A stretch of 64,000 nt of DNA from Siphonodentalium dalli (Eukaryota; Mollusca; Scaphopoda; Gadilida; Siphonodentaliidae), in contig CP136061.1 in assembly GCA_032622095.1 (NCBI GenBank), positions 91,985,845 through 92,049,844 on the forward strand. Direction: 5' to 3'. The notes beneath the pieces were generated by a model. That model had not been told where the DNA came from. It was given only the letters and a program-made list of their open reading frames with translations, and ran no database searches. Positions 32,330 to 43,626 of this stretch are shown here, piece after piece. The translations under genes and the position numbers were made by a program. How positions within the stretch are numbered: the stretch's first letter is position 1; every line of letters starts with the position of its first letter.

Positions 32330-35300
32330 CATATGCGGTGGAGGTTCTCATATTATCTGCCAGTCATACGCGGGGGAGGTTCTCATATGAACATATTATG
32401 TGCCGGTCATACGCGGTGCAGGTTCATATTATCCGCCGGTCATACGCGAGGGAAGTTCTCATTTTATCCACCGGTCATACGCGGGGGAGGTTCTGATATG
32501 AACATATTATCTGCCGGTCATATGCGGTGGAGGTTCATATTATCCACCGGTCATACGCGAGGGAGGTTCTCATATTATCCTCTGGTCATACGTTGGGGAG
32601 GTCCTCATATGAACATATTATCCACCGGTCATATCCTCCCTCGGGTGTGACCGGTGGATAATATGAGAACCTCCCTCGCATATGACCGGCAGATAATATG
32701 TTCATATGAGAACCTCCACCGCGTATGAACGTTGGATAATATGAACCTCCACCGTGTATGACCGGCGGATAATATGTTCATATCAGAACCTCCCCCACAT
32801 ATGACCGAAGGATAATATGAGAACTTCCCTCGCGTATGATCGGCGAATAATATGAACCTCCACCGCGTGTGACCGGCGGATAATATGTTCATATGAGAAC
32901 CTCCCCAACATATGACCGGAGGATAATATGAGAACCTCCCTTGCGTATGACCGGCGGATAATATGAACCTCCACCGCGTATGACCGGCGGATAATATGTT
33001 CATATGAGAACCTCCCCAACGTATGACCGGAGGATAATATAAGAACCTCCCTCGCGTATGACCGGTGGATAATATGAGAACCTCCCTCGCGTATGACCGG
33101 CGGATAATTTGAACCTCCACCGCGTATTACCGGCGGATAATATGTTCATATCAGAACCTCCCCCACATATGATCGGAGGATAATATGAGAACTTCCCTCG
33201 CTTAAGACCGGCAGATAATATGAACCTCCACCGCGTATGACCGGCGGATAATATGTTCATATAAGAACTTCCACCGTGTATGACCGGTGGATAATATGAA
33301 CCTCCACTGCGTATGACCGGCGAATAATATGTTCATATCAGAACCTCCCCCACGTATGATCGGAGGATAATATGAGAACCTCCCTCGCGTATGACTGGCG
33401 GATAATATGAACCTCCACAGCGTATGACCGGCAGATAATATGTTCATATGAGAACCTCCCCTATGTATGACCGGAGGCTAATATGAGAACCTCCCTCGCG
33501 TATAACCGGTGGATAATATGAGAACCACCCTCGCGTATGACCGGCGGATAATATGTTCATATGAGAACCTCCCCATCGTATGACCGAAGGATAATATGAG
33601 AACTTCCCTCGCGTATGACCGGCAGATAATATGTTCATATCAGAACCTCCCCCGCGTATGACTGGAGGATAATATGAAAACTTCCCTCGCGTATGACCGG
33701 CGGATAATATGAACCTCCACCGCGTATGACCGGCAGATAATATGTTCATATGAGAACCTCCCCTACGTATGACCGGAGAATAATATGAGAACCTCCCTCG
33801 TGTATGACCGGTGGATACTATGAGAACCTCCCTCGCGTATGACCGGAGGATAATATGTTCATATCAGAACCTCCCCCACGTATGACCGGAGGATAATATG
33901 AGAACCTCCCTCGCGTATGACCGGTGGATAATATGAACCTCCACCGCGTATGACAGGCGGATAATATGTTCATATGAGAACCTCCCCAACGTATGACCGG
34001 AGGATAATATGAGAACCTCCCTCGCGTATGACCGGTGGATAATATGAGAACCTCCCTCGCGCATGACCGGCGGATAATATGAACCTCCACCGCGTATGAC
34101 CGGCGGTTAATATGTTCATATCAGAACCTCCCCCACATATGATCGGAGGATAATATGAGAACTTCCCTCGCGTATGACCGGCGGATAATATGAACCTCCA
34201 CCCCGTATGACCGGCAGATAATATGTTCATATCAGAACCTCCCCCGCGTATGACTGGAGGATAATATGAAAACTTCCCTCGCGTATGACCGGCGGATAAT
34301 ATGAACCTCCACCGCGTATGACCGGCAGATAATATGTTCATATGAGAACCTCCCCTACGTATGACCGGAGAATAATATGAGAACCTCCCTCGGGTATGAC
34401 CGGTGGATACTATGAGAACCTCCCTCGCGTATGACCGGAGGATAATATGTTCATATCAGAACCTCCCCCACGTATGACCGGAGGATAATATGAGAACCTC
34501 CCTCGCGTATGACCGGTGGATAATATGAACCTCCACCGCGTATGCCAGGCGGATAATATGTTCATATGAGAACCTCCCCAACGTATGACCGGAGGATAAT
34601 ATGAGAACCTCCCTCGCGTATGACCGGTGGATAATATGAGAACCTCCCTCGCGCATGACCGGCGGATAATATGAACCTCCACCGCGTATGACCGGCGGTT
34701 AATATGTTCATATCAGAATCTCCCCCACATATGATCGGAGGATAATATGAGAACTTCCCTCGCGTATGACCGGCGGATAATATGAACCTCCACCCCGTAT
34801 GACAGGTGGATAATATGTTCATATGAGAACCTCCACCGTGTATGACCGGTGGATAATATGAACCTCCACCGTGTATGACCGGCGAATAATATGTTCATAT
34901 CAGAACCTCCCCCATGTATGACCGGAGGATAATATGAGAACCTCCCTCGCATATGACCGGCAGATAACATGAACCTCCACGCGTATGACCGGCGAATAAT
35001 ATGTTCATATCAGAACCTCCCCCACGTATGACTGGAGGATAATATGAGAACCTCCCTCGCGTATGACCGGAGGAGAATATGAACCTCCACCGCGTATGAC
35101 CGGCAGATAATATGTTCATATGAGAACCTCCCCTATGTATGACCGGATAATAATATGAGAACCTCCCTCACGTATAACCGGTGGATAATATGAGAACCTC
35201 CCTCGCGTATGACCGGCAGTTAATATGTTCATATGAGAACCTCCCCATCGTATGACCGGAGGATAATATGAGAACCTCCCTCGCGTATGACCGGTGGATA

Positions 35301-35525
35301 ATATGAACCTCCAACGCATATGACCGGCAGATAATATGTTCATATCAGAACCTCCCCCGCGTATGACTGGAGGATAATAAGAAAACTTCCCTCGCGTATG
35401 ACCGGCGGATAATATGAACCTCCACCGTGTATGACCGGCAGATAATATGTTCATATGAGAACCTCCCCCGCGTAATACTGGGAGATAATATGAGAACTTC
35501 ACCGCATATATGAATGGCGGACACA
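32330..35525. repeat. Minisatellite core of element C
   Basis: Same 33-43-bp units as in B. They are + from 32330 to about 32635, then minus to 35525, with the same switch sequence. Many long stretches are nearly identical to B in unit order (for example 35160-35500 versus 7990-8310), so the array was copied whole and did not arise independently. Long frames on either strand are repeat artefacts. Confidence 0.93.
33615..34802. repeat. 592-bp tandem duplication within the minisatellite of C
   Basis: A block of about 17 units starting near 33615 is repeated with an offset of 592 bp up to about 34802, with only a few single-base differences (for example TATGACAGGCGG versus TATGCCAGGCGG, CTCGTGTATG versus CTCGGGTATG). 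This indicates a recent unequal exchange or slippage event specific to copy C. Confidence 0.85.
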
Positions 35526-36491
35526 TAAGTTTTTAAGTCTATAAACACTATTTGATTTGAATATTCTTTTGAATAGTCTTACCATTGACATATTCATTCG
35601 TTCAAACCAGTTGATCTATTTTGTAACTTGGCTTTTAGTCGCCGGGCTCCGGCATCTGGGCTTTTAGTCACAACTGAAATAAAAATAAGTGCGAATATCT
35701 TGGAGCGAATTTCTGCAACAATTTCACCGCCTGTTGGACCCATTTGGAAAAAAATACATTCCCTGTGTCTAATTCTACATTTTGATATACTATACGCCCC
35801 ATTATATTGAATATACGGGCTGAAATCGATCCTGTAATTGTAAACATCGATTCTATTTTTAGCTGTTTTATCGGAGCGTATTTGCGTGTTCGCCATTACA
35901 ATATTCGCACTAAAACAGCCATATTGTAGCTAAAAACAAATGCACAGTATTCCACTGCGTTATTTGATACCTAAAACTTGTTGTTTGCTAGTGTATTCAT
36001 CGATATATCTAAATTCTAAACATTAATGTCGAACGCAGTTTTTCGTGTTTGTGGCATTTTATGTTAGGTCAGTTGTCGACCGGACAATGTAACTTCCGGT
36101 GTCCGGTCAGTGGCGGGGTTAATATGTGTGGATTGGGCGAATGTGGACCTTTCGTTAGACATCAAAAGTAGCCCTCTATGCGCTGTATTCCTCGAGCTAT
36201 CGGCCGTCCCACGCAATTTGAAAATCCTGTCCCGCAGATTGTCATGCTATCCCAAATTCCACCCCATGTTAGGTCAGTTGTCGATCAAATAAAGCAACTT
36301 CTGGTGTTTGGTTAGTGGCGGGGTTACTATGTTTGGATAGGGCGAACGTGGGCCTTTCGTTAGACACCAAAATGAGCCCCCTACGCCCTGTATTCCTCGA
36401 GATATCGGCCGTCCCACGCAATTTGAAATTCTGTCCCGCAGATTGTCGTTTTGTCCCATATCCCATCCCATCCCGCAGATTGTCATGTCCC
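35520..36491 (-). repeat. Right inverted terminal region of element C
   Basis: Reverse complement of the left terminal region: border CGGACACATAAGTTTTTAAG, unique part, two 205-bp sub-repeats, terminus GATTGTCATGTCCC. It is followed at once by the target duplication CAACGTTT at 36492-36499. Confidence 0.88.
35594..35896 (-). CDS. Conserved 100-aa ORF of the fold-back element (copy C, right end)
   Basis: Intact 100-codon frame starting MANTQIRSDKTAKNR and ending STGLNE. It differs from the copy A version (3405-3707) at a modest number of positions, and the two span the full length without indels, while the B copies are frame-broken. The protein is basic with a VVTKSPDAGAQRL-like segment near the C-terminus, and no known domain is recognised. 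It could be a real small protein of the element, an exon of a larger spliced gene, or a chance frame. Selection analysis among copies would decide. Confidence 0.4.
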   Translation of the reverse strand: MANTQIRSDKTAKNRIDVYNYRIDFSPYIQYNGAYSISKCRIRHRECIFFQMGPTGGEIVAEIRSKIFALIFISVVTKSPDAGARRLKAKLQNRSTGLNE

Positions 36492-36499
36492 CAACGTTT

Positions 36500-36837
36500 T
36501 AACATTATTTGATTGCCTACCACCATGGGTATCATGATATAACATATCACAAAGTAACTAATATGTATTTGTTCAGTATTTATTATAAATTATATAAAAC
36601 ATGCAGGTGTTAGATATTGTGTCCATTGGATACAATTTCCGTTGGGCATATTCGCGTAAACTTGCAGGTTGTGATAATTTAACACAGCGAGCTAATCGCG
36701 TGACACAGATACCTTTGCAAGTTGGGAGAATTTACTCAAGAACGCTAATCGTCGGACACAAATTCAACAGTTTTGGCAATTAAGAAACTCCTTAAATGTA
36801 ATTTGTGTGGTTGATTCTGTCACACCAATGGTAGATA
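36500..36837. other. Stretch after element C, nothing recognised
   Basis: A 60-codon + frame (36601-36783) is open but has no domain, signal peptide or conserved neighbour; I do not call it a gene. Confidence 0.4.
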
Positions 36838-37014
36838 AATGTGTTGTATACACAATGTGTTTGTAACGATTCATGTATCGCTTCGCTAGTTTTCGTGGCC
36901 GTATAGCGACTCGGCGACCAAGATCGCCTCGTCGCTATATGGCCACGAAAACTAGCCGAGCGCGATACATGAATCGATACAAACACATTGTGTATATAAC
37001 ACATATGTATCACA
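36838..37014. repeat. Palindrome with ~85-bp arms
   Basis: Left arm: GTATACACAATGTGTTTGTA, CGATTCATGTATCGC, CTAGTTTTCGTGGCC, ATAGCGAC. The right arm is the complement in reverse order, around a short centre near 36924 (GGCGACCAAGATCGCC). Arms are about 90% matched. Frames on both strands over it are mirror shadows. Confidence 0.9.
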
Positions 37015-37099
37015 ATACTCCGCGCGGCGCTATAAAACATCCATTGCCCATAAATTCTAATTCGTATATAGTTACACCAAATCGCCGAATCTAAGAACA

Positions 37100-37470
37100 A
37101 ATCCTTCTCTAGGAACCGGAAATTATGAAGCTTCGCGTAGAAACCACATATAACCAACTGATTGGCAAACATGTACCGATACAAGAAGCCAGGTGTACCC
37201 CTGTAACACAAATTTAAACTGGGCGAGTATCTGGAACGTTGTTCTTGGTTTAATAAGACTGCGGTCTATATCTTAAAACGATTAAGTTGCTATACAACTC
37301 AGTTATCAACTATATGACATGATATATAACCACAAAAGGTGGCTATAATACAATGAGGTAGAAACTACTGGCTTAGGAAACCAACTGCTAGGCAAACCTG
37401 CCCAAATACACGAAGCAGGTTGTTCTCCTTCAACGCAAATTACAAATATGTGATCACCAGACACCTTTTG
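37100..37470. repeat. Diverged direct duplication
   Basis: GTAGAAACCAC ... CCAACTGATTGGCAAAC ... ACAAGAAGCCAGGTGTACCCCTGTAACACAAATT (from about 37138) reappears in diverged form from about 37358 (GTAGAAACTAC ... CCAACTGCTAGGCAAACC ... ACGAAGCAGGTTGTTCTCC). The spacing is about 220-235 bp. Confidence 0.55.
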
Positions 37471-39223
37471 GATGGCTTAATAACGATTGTGCTAGGCATC
37501 TTACGTGTATATCGCTTAGGTGACCGGGGCTCTCTACAGCATTAAGTATGCTGATGATGTTGGACATGGACATACACGTAGTTCGTGCACATCTTAGTTC
37601 TCAGCTATGTGAACTGATATATAACAACCAAATTAGACTACCACATTCTTAGTTGTTCACGGACAGATATCCCTCGATATTTTAGACTACCACGGATCTT
37701 AATTAATGTTATCGAGAGCTGATATCAGGCCTATAATATCAAACCAACCAATTAATTAGACTGCCTCTTAGTAACTGACAACTTTCAAAAAAGTGACATC
37801 ACAAAAATCGACATCTATACAATATTTAGCATTAAAGTATATTTAGGCATGTCATAAATCAATATTACTCGGATTTGTGATATCGTAAAATGAGAGTACT
37901 CGGATTGATGATATCATATAATGATATTACTCGGTGTATGGGGCAATTGAAGCGATATTCACACACTTCGATGAGACAAAAAAGTCTCATATCTAATTAA
38001 TAAAAGCCGAGACAATGTGCTGATTCTCGGAAGAACAAGCTGGACCATCAGAGAGACCGGTCAACAGGAGCTTATGCCACTAGAAAATATTTGTTTTTCA
38101 AATTACTTTCTACAGACTAGGACAGGAAATGTGGCTATTTTTTAACACTACACTGTTCAATTGTGATATAAATCAGTTTTTTTTTAAAATAATAATGCAC
38201 AGACAGACGGATAAACAGATCCTAATCTTGTATATATATAGATAATGCAATGTTGTTGTTATTGTTGTTGTTGTTCTTCTTCTTCTTATTCTTCTTCTTG
38301 TACATTATGTTATCTCTCGGTGTACTCCTCATGGTATATTCGCTTGTATCGAACCCTTACGCAAATTGGCGGAACCAGTGACTAATGATCAATATATTCT
38401 CGTGAAAATAGGTTCATAATTGACTTATTTTATTCTGACATAAGCCCATGGTGGGCTTGTATCCGTTATTTGGTATCATGGTGCGAGTCGCATTTAAAAT
38501 ACGTTATAAAGCGCGTACATTTGGTAAGTCCTGAGATGGGTTGTTCGTTTTAGTTTCCGCCCAACACTAGGTCAATATAAGCCGATAATGGCACTAAAAT
38601 GACTCTCATAATAACTTATAATGTGGTTGTCAGACATAGGATCTGATATTTAAGACGTACGTAACATGGTGGAAAGAGTGTCCAATGAACGATAAACAGG
38701 CCACGGTCAACTATCGGTCGAGATCGAGATCAGGCTATAACCGGAATGTATGAGATTTGCAATTCATTGGGAACTCATCAATTTATTCGATGAGCAGTCA
38801 GCGCACGGAAATTAAACGTCAAATAGATTGTTTTATTTATGAAACGTATTTAAGCATGAATCATAATCATGGGGCTTATAAGTTATATTTCCATTTCTTT
38901 TGATAAAATGAACACTATCTGTAATATATTGTGTGCGTGACTGTCTTTAAAGTAACTAATTTACCGCATAAATGTGATATCTATTTCCAAGGCCATGACC
39001 TAATGGTCCAGACCAGTCAGCTACCTGACAATATAAGTGAATAAGTTGAATGTAAATGAGGTTATGACGTCTTAAGCAGACAGTGAATAGATGTCGTTCT
39101 AGACAACCGTTCCCTTTTAAATAAACCGGCATTAAAGATCTGTCGTCAGTACGGATAACAACCCACATTGAAACCGTGACATTCCAAACAACCGACATCG
39201 AAATTGGCGTTTTACCAGTTCGC
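37471..39223. other. Upstream intergenic region of receptor gene 1
   Basis: No gene seen. 37850-37945 holds three loose repeats of GATATTACTCGG / TGATATC. 38255-38301 is a TTG/TTC microsatellite. A promoter for the gene at 39224 must lie here or further upstream, but I cannot point to a convincing TATA box or initiator. Confidence 0.5.
38255..38301. repeat. TTG/TTC trinucleotide microsatellite
   Basis: Imperfect run of TTG units changing to TTC units, about 1 kb upstream of receptor gene 1. Confidence 0.9.
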
Positions 39224-40489
39224 ATGGATATGTTCTCCTTTCGTATATTCCTGCTACTGTTATGCAGTAATCGTGCACAATGTCGCGTACAGCATGCCTC
39301 TACAATTCAAGAAATGATATCTAAAAACTTTAGCGAGATGACGCGGCCAGTAGCTAACGAAAGTTTACCAGTTGACGTTGATATGATTGTGGGGATACTC
39401 AGTTTGTTGGAATACAACGAAGTCTCACAATTCATTAGGACTTCTGTGTTTTTGATGCTCACCTGGCGGCATGATTTTATCCGATGGACGCCGTCAGAGT
39501 ATGGGAATGTCAAATCGGTTGCTGTACCACAAACTGGAGTTTGGAAACCGGACATCGCTATATTAAACTACAGCGAAGAGCGGTCATATGGTACCTCGGA
39601 CGAAACCACAAAAGTACTTGTTTATTCCGACGGTATCATAGCATGGTATCCAAGTAAGGTCTACATGTCAACATGTCCTCTAGATCCAACTCATTACCCG
39701 TTCGATGTTCAGAGATGTAAATTATCATTCTCCTCTTGGAGTTATCACAAGCAACAACTCAACTTGACTGCAGCAAACTACCGCGCCGTTCAGCTAGAAC
39801 TATACAACCCCAATGCCGAGTGGGACTTAAAAAGCGCCAAGATGGTGCCGACGGGTTATTATTATGATGGTGATTTTTGGGATCAGTTAGATGTTGAGAT
39901 TGTGCTCAGAAGAAGGCCGGCTGTTGTCGTCATGAATACCATTGTCCCAATCGTATTGCTGTTATTTCTAAATCTAGTCGTTTTCAAAGTCCCGCCGGAC
40001 GAAACGGACAAATTGGGGTACTCAATTCTTATGGTGTTATCTTTCTACGTGCTTGCTAGCTCGATCTCATCAACTTTGCCCAGAAACGGAGAGAATGTGG
40101 CGTATTTGACAATGTATCTCACGTTCGCCGTTGCCATGAGTTCTGTGATAGTCTGCCTCACGGCCTTCACGTTGTCGCTGTCAAAGAGGAAAACCACGGA
40201 TGGCTCCCCCTGGTGGCTGTTTGTACTCGTACTATGTCGTACCAGAAGAGGCGCAGGTTCAATTCCCAGCGAGGACGAGAGTCGAGTCGAGCCAACGACA
40301 GATTCTGAAACAGAACCAAGGACTGTCTCGCGGGCCGCACTCAAGACAGAGAAGAGAGCGGGTGACGTAAACTGGTCGAAACTTGCTTCTGATCTTAATG
40401 ATTTTTTCTTCATTGTCTGCCTTTTGATTTTTGTCATTGGAACAGTTGCTTTTCTGCGTGCAATAATTGCTGGCGGAATTTCTGGATAA
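39224..40489 (+). CDS. Cys-loop ligand-gated channel subunit (nAChR-like), gene 1
   Basis: A 421-aa single-exon pentameric ligand-gated ion channel subunit. Signal peptide about 1-20 (ends NRAQC). Extracellular domain with WKPDIAILN (loop A-like, 107-115), the 13-residue Cys-loop C151-C165 with HYPFD inside, and SSWSY (loop B-like). M1 233-255, M2 263-285 (DKLGYSILMVLSFYV), M3 292-316, a short cytoplasmic loop (320-390), M4 393-416. The acidic residue before the M2 lysine and Leu at 9' fit a cation channel. The vicinal Cys pair of nAChR alpha subunits is absent from loop C. Potential N-glycosylation sites are NFS, NES, NYS and NLT. The start is the first ATG before the signal peptide (Met3 is an alternative). 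The frame extends upstream to a GTG, which is not used in animals. The lack of introns suggests a retrocopy lineage. Confidence 0.93.
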   Translation: MDMFSFRIFLLLLCSNRAQCRVQHASTIQEMISKNFSEMTRPVANESLPVDVDMIVGILSLLEYNEVSQFIRTSVFLMLTWRHDFIRWTPSEYGNVKSVAVPQTGVWKPDIAILNYSEERSYGTSDETTKVLVYSDGIIAWYPSKVYMSTCPLDPTHYPFDVQRCKLSFSSWSYHKQQLNLTAANYRAVQLELYNPNAEWDLKSAKMVPTGYYYDGDFWDQLDVEIVLRRRPAVVVMNTIVPIVLLLFLNLVVFKVPPDETDKLGYSILMVLSFYVLASSISSTLPRNGENVAYLTMYLTFAVAMSSVIVCLTAFTLSLSKRKTTDGSPWWLFVLVLCRTRRGAGSIPSEDESRVEPTTDSETEPRTVSRAALKTEKRAGDVNWSKLASDLNDFFFIVCLLIFVIGTVAFLRAIIAGGISG

Positions 40490-40965
40490 GTTCGCTGTTC
40501 AATATCAAATGACTGCTTATACACTAAGTATTTACGTCAATTGCTTATTTCGATGTAACACAATGCACTCGAACAATGCGGCAAATCACTAATGTATTTG
40601 GTTCACTACCCATGGTGTGACGATACATAATTATAGACCAGTTAACCACGAAGCGAGACCATGCACCTCTGGCCATCATTTCACCGTTTTCACGGAGATG
40701 AGTGGATGCAAACTCCACGCAGCGCCCTCTACGTTAGCACTGCGATATAGCACTGTCACAAGGATGGTACTTTGCGGACCGATACATCTATTGTTACATA
40801 TCGTCGGAACTATATTTAGTCACCTATTATCTTATTCTGACCACCAAAAGTTTGCAATAATGGTAATTCTTTCGGTATTGATAATAACGATATGAACTGA
40901 GCCAGACATAGACAATTGTAATCCTAAAACATAAGAACTAAGAACATGTAAGAGATCCTTACCAA
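40490..40965. other. Between receptor gene 1 and the receptor fragment
   Basis: Contains the 3' UTR of gene 1. A frame ending in DHQKFAIMVILSVLIITI (about 40838-40892) loosely resembles the DKLGYSILMVLSFYV segment of M2, so this may be a further decayed part of the pseudogene that follows, but the match is weak. No clear AATAAA was found close after the stop. Confidence 0.35.
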
Positions 40966-41238
40966 ATGTCCTTATGGCAGTGGTATCTCAGCGGAGCGAT
41001 GGAAGATAACTCTGCCCGGAGTTTGGAGTGGATATTATTCACCGATGACGTGTGTCGAATCGAACCAGTGACAGAATATAACATAGATACACGGATGGAC
41101 TCGCAGAAGCTATCAGTGCCGTCATGTGATCGAAACTTGCTTCAGATAATAATGACTCATTTTGCACTCTGTGTTTTATATTGTTCGCTCATCGGAACTG
41201 AGGCGTTTCTTTACGCATACTCAGTCTCGTCTGGATAA
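40966..41238 (+). pseudogene. C-terminal fragment of a third Cys-loop receptor
   Basis: Two blocks align with gene 1. CRIEPVTEYNIDT matches SRVEPTTDSETEP in the cytoplasmic loop. The last 38 codons match the M4 region: CGAAACTTGCTTC is identical, ATCGGAACTGAGGCGTTTCT parallels ATTGGAACAGTTGCTTTTCT, and both genes end TCTGGATAA. The extracellular domain and M1-M3 are missing, and the spacing between blocks differs, so this is a decayed relic of a tandem paralog, 0.5 kb downstream of gene 1 in the same orientation. The 90-codon open frame is a survivor and not a functional unit. Confidence 0.7.
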
Positions 41239-42194
41239 TTACTCTTTTGCATGTGAGTTAAAGGTGTGTTCAAATACAAGACCTCCAGTTACAACACCTT
41301 ATAAAATTTAATTGAACATCAATATTAGCTTTATTTCATTGACACAAATGTCAAGATCTAAATGCGACATAATTGTGGCTATACTTAATAAAAAAATGAT
41401 TTATTATTTTGTTAAAACATTTGCATAAATAATAATTGTTGTCCTCTAAGACTTCAAAAACTACTAGAAATAAATGCATGGACAATTCAATATCAAACAA
41501 TATAATGTCCTTCTGGTGGCATCTCAGTGATTGTGTGGTTATATAAAAAATTATTGGAAGATCGTTTGGTTTGTTTTAATACTATGCCGGTCAAAACCGA
41601 TAACCCCAATCGATATTCCAGTCATTCCTTGTGACCATATATCATTACATTAATAACAACTTTTCAACATAAAAAAATAATGTTCAAATTTCAACAGTCT
41701 CCCAAGTAACAACACGCAACGAGCGTGGTGGGATTGAAGTGACGTAGGAGGTCCATTGCGTGTTGTGCAGTGGGGGGGGGGGGGGGGGCAGTTATTGCTT
41801 GGTAAACCTCGCAAACGTTCGTCCAAACCGTATAGTGATTTGTACCGATTCTTACGGGCGCTAGATGTGATAATTGTGAGGGTATGTGATTATATTAATG
41901 TAACATCACTACATACCTACGGAGTATTCTGATACGCACGCTTTCGGTTGTATTTGAACATCTTTGTTCACATATTGGGGAGTGACATCAAATACACTGC
42001 TGATTATTTGCCTGGCGAAGGCTGGACATTTACAGCCGAATGCAGGCGTATCGAATAAAACATACACATCTTTTAATGACGCTACGTTAATACAACCACA
42101 TAACAACATCCTTTCAATCGTGTTATATTATGGACAAGAATCGTAATAAGAAGTAAAGTATGATAATCTAAATTGTATATTTTCAGTTGGACAA
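41239..42194. other. Intergenic, nothing recognised
   Basis: A short phrase AATGTCCTTCTGGTGGCATCTCAG near 41504 resembles the start of the receptor fragment at 40966, perhaps another crumb of the same relic. A G-run lies at 41772-41789, next to an inverted CAACACGCAACG / CATTGCGTGTTG pair. No gene seen. Confidence 0.45.
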
Positions 42195-42469
42195 TTAAAG
42201 GGGTATTGTACCCTAACTCTGGCCATTTATGTGCAAAATACACTCATGTACTATATGAACGACGGTAATTATAATGAATATGAGTTTATGACTCCAGCCA
42301 TTTATTCAATTCCATTATAATTACCATGTTATTTGCATCGTCCATAGCGCGCATGAGTATCTTGCACTAATCCATGGCTCAAATTCATTTATTTGTTGCA
42401 TATATTCTGTTCAGTATAAAAGGAGATGGTCCCATAAATGGCCGGATTTAGTGTACAGTACCCCTTTAA
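42195..42469. mobile_element. TTAA-flanked MITE, family alpha, copy 3
   Basis: 275 bp with TTAA at both ends. Left TTAAAGGGGTATTGTACCCT, right GTACAGTACCCCTTTAA. The roughly 37-bp terminal inverted repeats include GGCCATTTATG / CATAAATGGCC. The interior has a second inverted pair, GGTAATTATAATGAATATGA and its complement. This is the most complete of the three alpha copies. Confidence 0.85.
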
Positions 42470-43626
42470 CCAACACTAATGCGAGGCGAGACACGGTCGG
42501 GCACCACCCCATAATGGACCATATTGCCTCTACAATCGAAGCAGTGTGGTCTGAACTGAATAAAAGGTTTTTAATCGTTGTCGATCTGCGTCAGTTTTAA
42601 ATGGACTAAAACGTTTCCGGCATCAGGTGTGTCGCCGCCTGATGGAATTGCATCATAATTACTTAGGCTTAAGTGCTTCCCTAATGAATGCCCATCTCCT
42701 AATGGTTCTATGGTTATCATTGTTGAACACATTTCCAGTCTTATCAACCTGGGCATTAATGGATCATTTTACAAACTTGTATATATATAACCAGTGTGAA
42801 CAGATCGGTCAATAGACAACCTTCGCATAGTGAACGACGACGAATAATTATTACGAGTAGGGTATAGTTCGTCACTAGAATGTGTGTTCTTTCTTTCCGT
42901 TGTCGTTTTACCATATCCGTTGTTACGAATACGGTTTTGGATTTTCAATAAAACTCACAAACACATGATATAGTAATAAGTTCGCGATCGTTTCTCAGCT
43001 CCTCATTGTGGAGGATGACTCTGAGAGTATGTCCTTAAATTGTGATCGCCATGTGGCCTTAATTATTATATATTAGTGGCAGTCAGATCATTCGTCGTCG
43101 TGAAACGCGAGTATCTCGGGAAACATAAAGCACTAAGCTACATGTATGACCTGATAACAGCAAAACTAATTACAAAATAATCACGGCATAAAGACCCGTA
43201 ATCCCCTTACTGCGAGTGACAAGCACGATTGCCTCACAAACGGACTCGTAGTCGTTGCTAATAATCTGAAATAAGGATTTTGTAGCGTGCGAAAAATTAC
43301 GACTACACATAAATATTCGTAATAATAATCTGTCGTCGTTAAGTATGCGAAATGTGTCTATTACGCTCGTTATAGGGGAACCACAAGGACGGAATTTATT
43401 TAAGAAATAGTTATCGTATTGATTAAAGGGGTGTGAAACACCATGCACGGTAGGGTGATTAGATAGAAATGGAGAATACTCTTGCTCACTGTAGTTATGT
43501 TTACTAATATTAATCCAAATTGACGAACACGTATCGTCATTCTTATATATTAATTACATGCAATGACTCTCGATGGTGAAATAATTTGCGTTAGATTGCG
43601 TCCCGAGTCTAGATGTAAATATTTGC
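42470..43626. other. Intergenic, nothing recognised
   Basis: Short frames on both strands (61-92 codons) without domains. No tandem repeats. Nothing to support. Confidence 0.5.

Larger units (their letters stand above)
16745..36491 (+). mobile_element. Fold-back transposon copy C, split by a 14.7-kb insertion
   Basis: Left terminus GGGACATGACAATCTGCGGG at 16745, right terminus CAGATTGTCATGTCCC at 36491, 8-bp duplications outside. Removing the insertion 17302-32047 and one TA leaves 4,999 bp, matching copy B in length and order: terminal region, unique region, short + minisatellite, switch at about 32635, long minus minisatellite, inverted unique and terminal region. The left arm (16745-17301) has lost part of one 205-bp sub-repeat and carries small deletions near 16820 and 17195. 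No transposase gene is visible. Confidence 0.85.

Noticed and set aside
39176-39223. Upstream extension of receptor 1 to codon 39176
   Set aside because: The codon is GTG, and it would place 16 non-hydrophobic residues before the signal peptide. ATG at 39224 starts the signal peptide properly.
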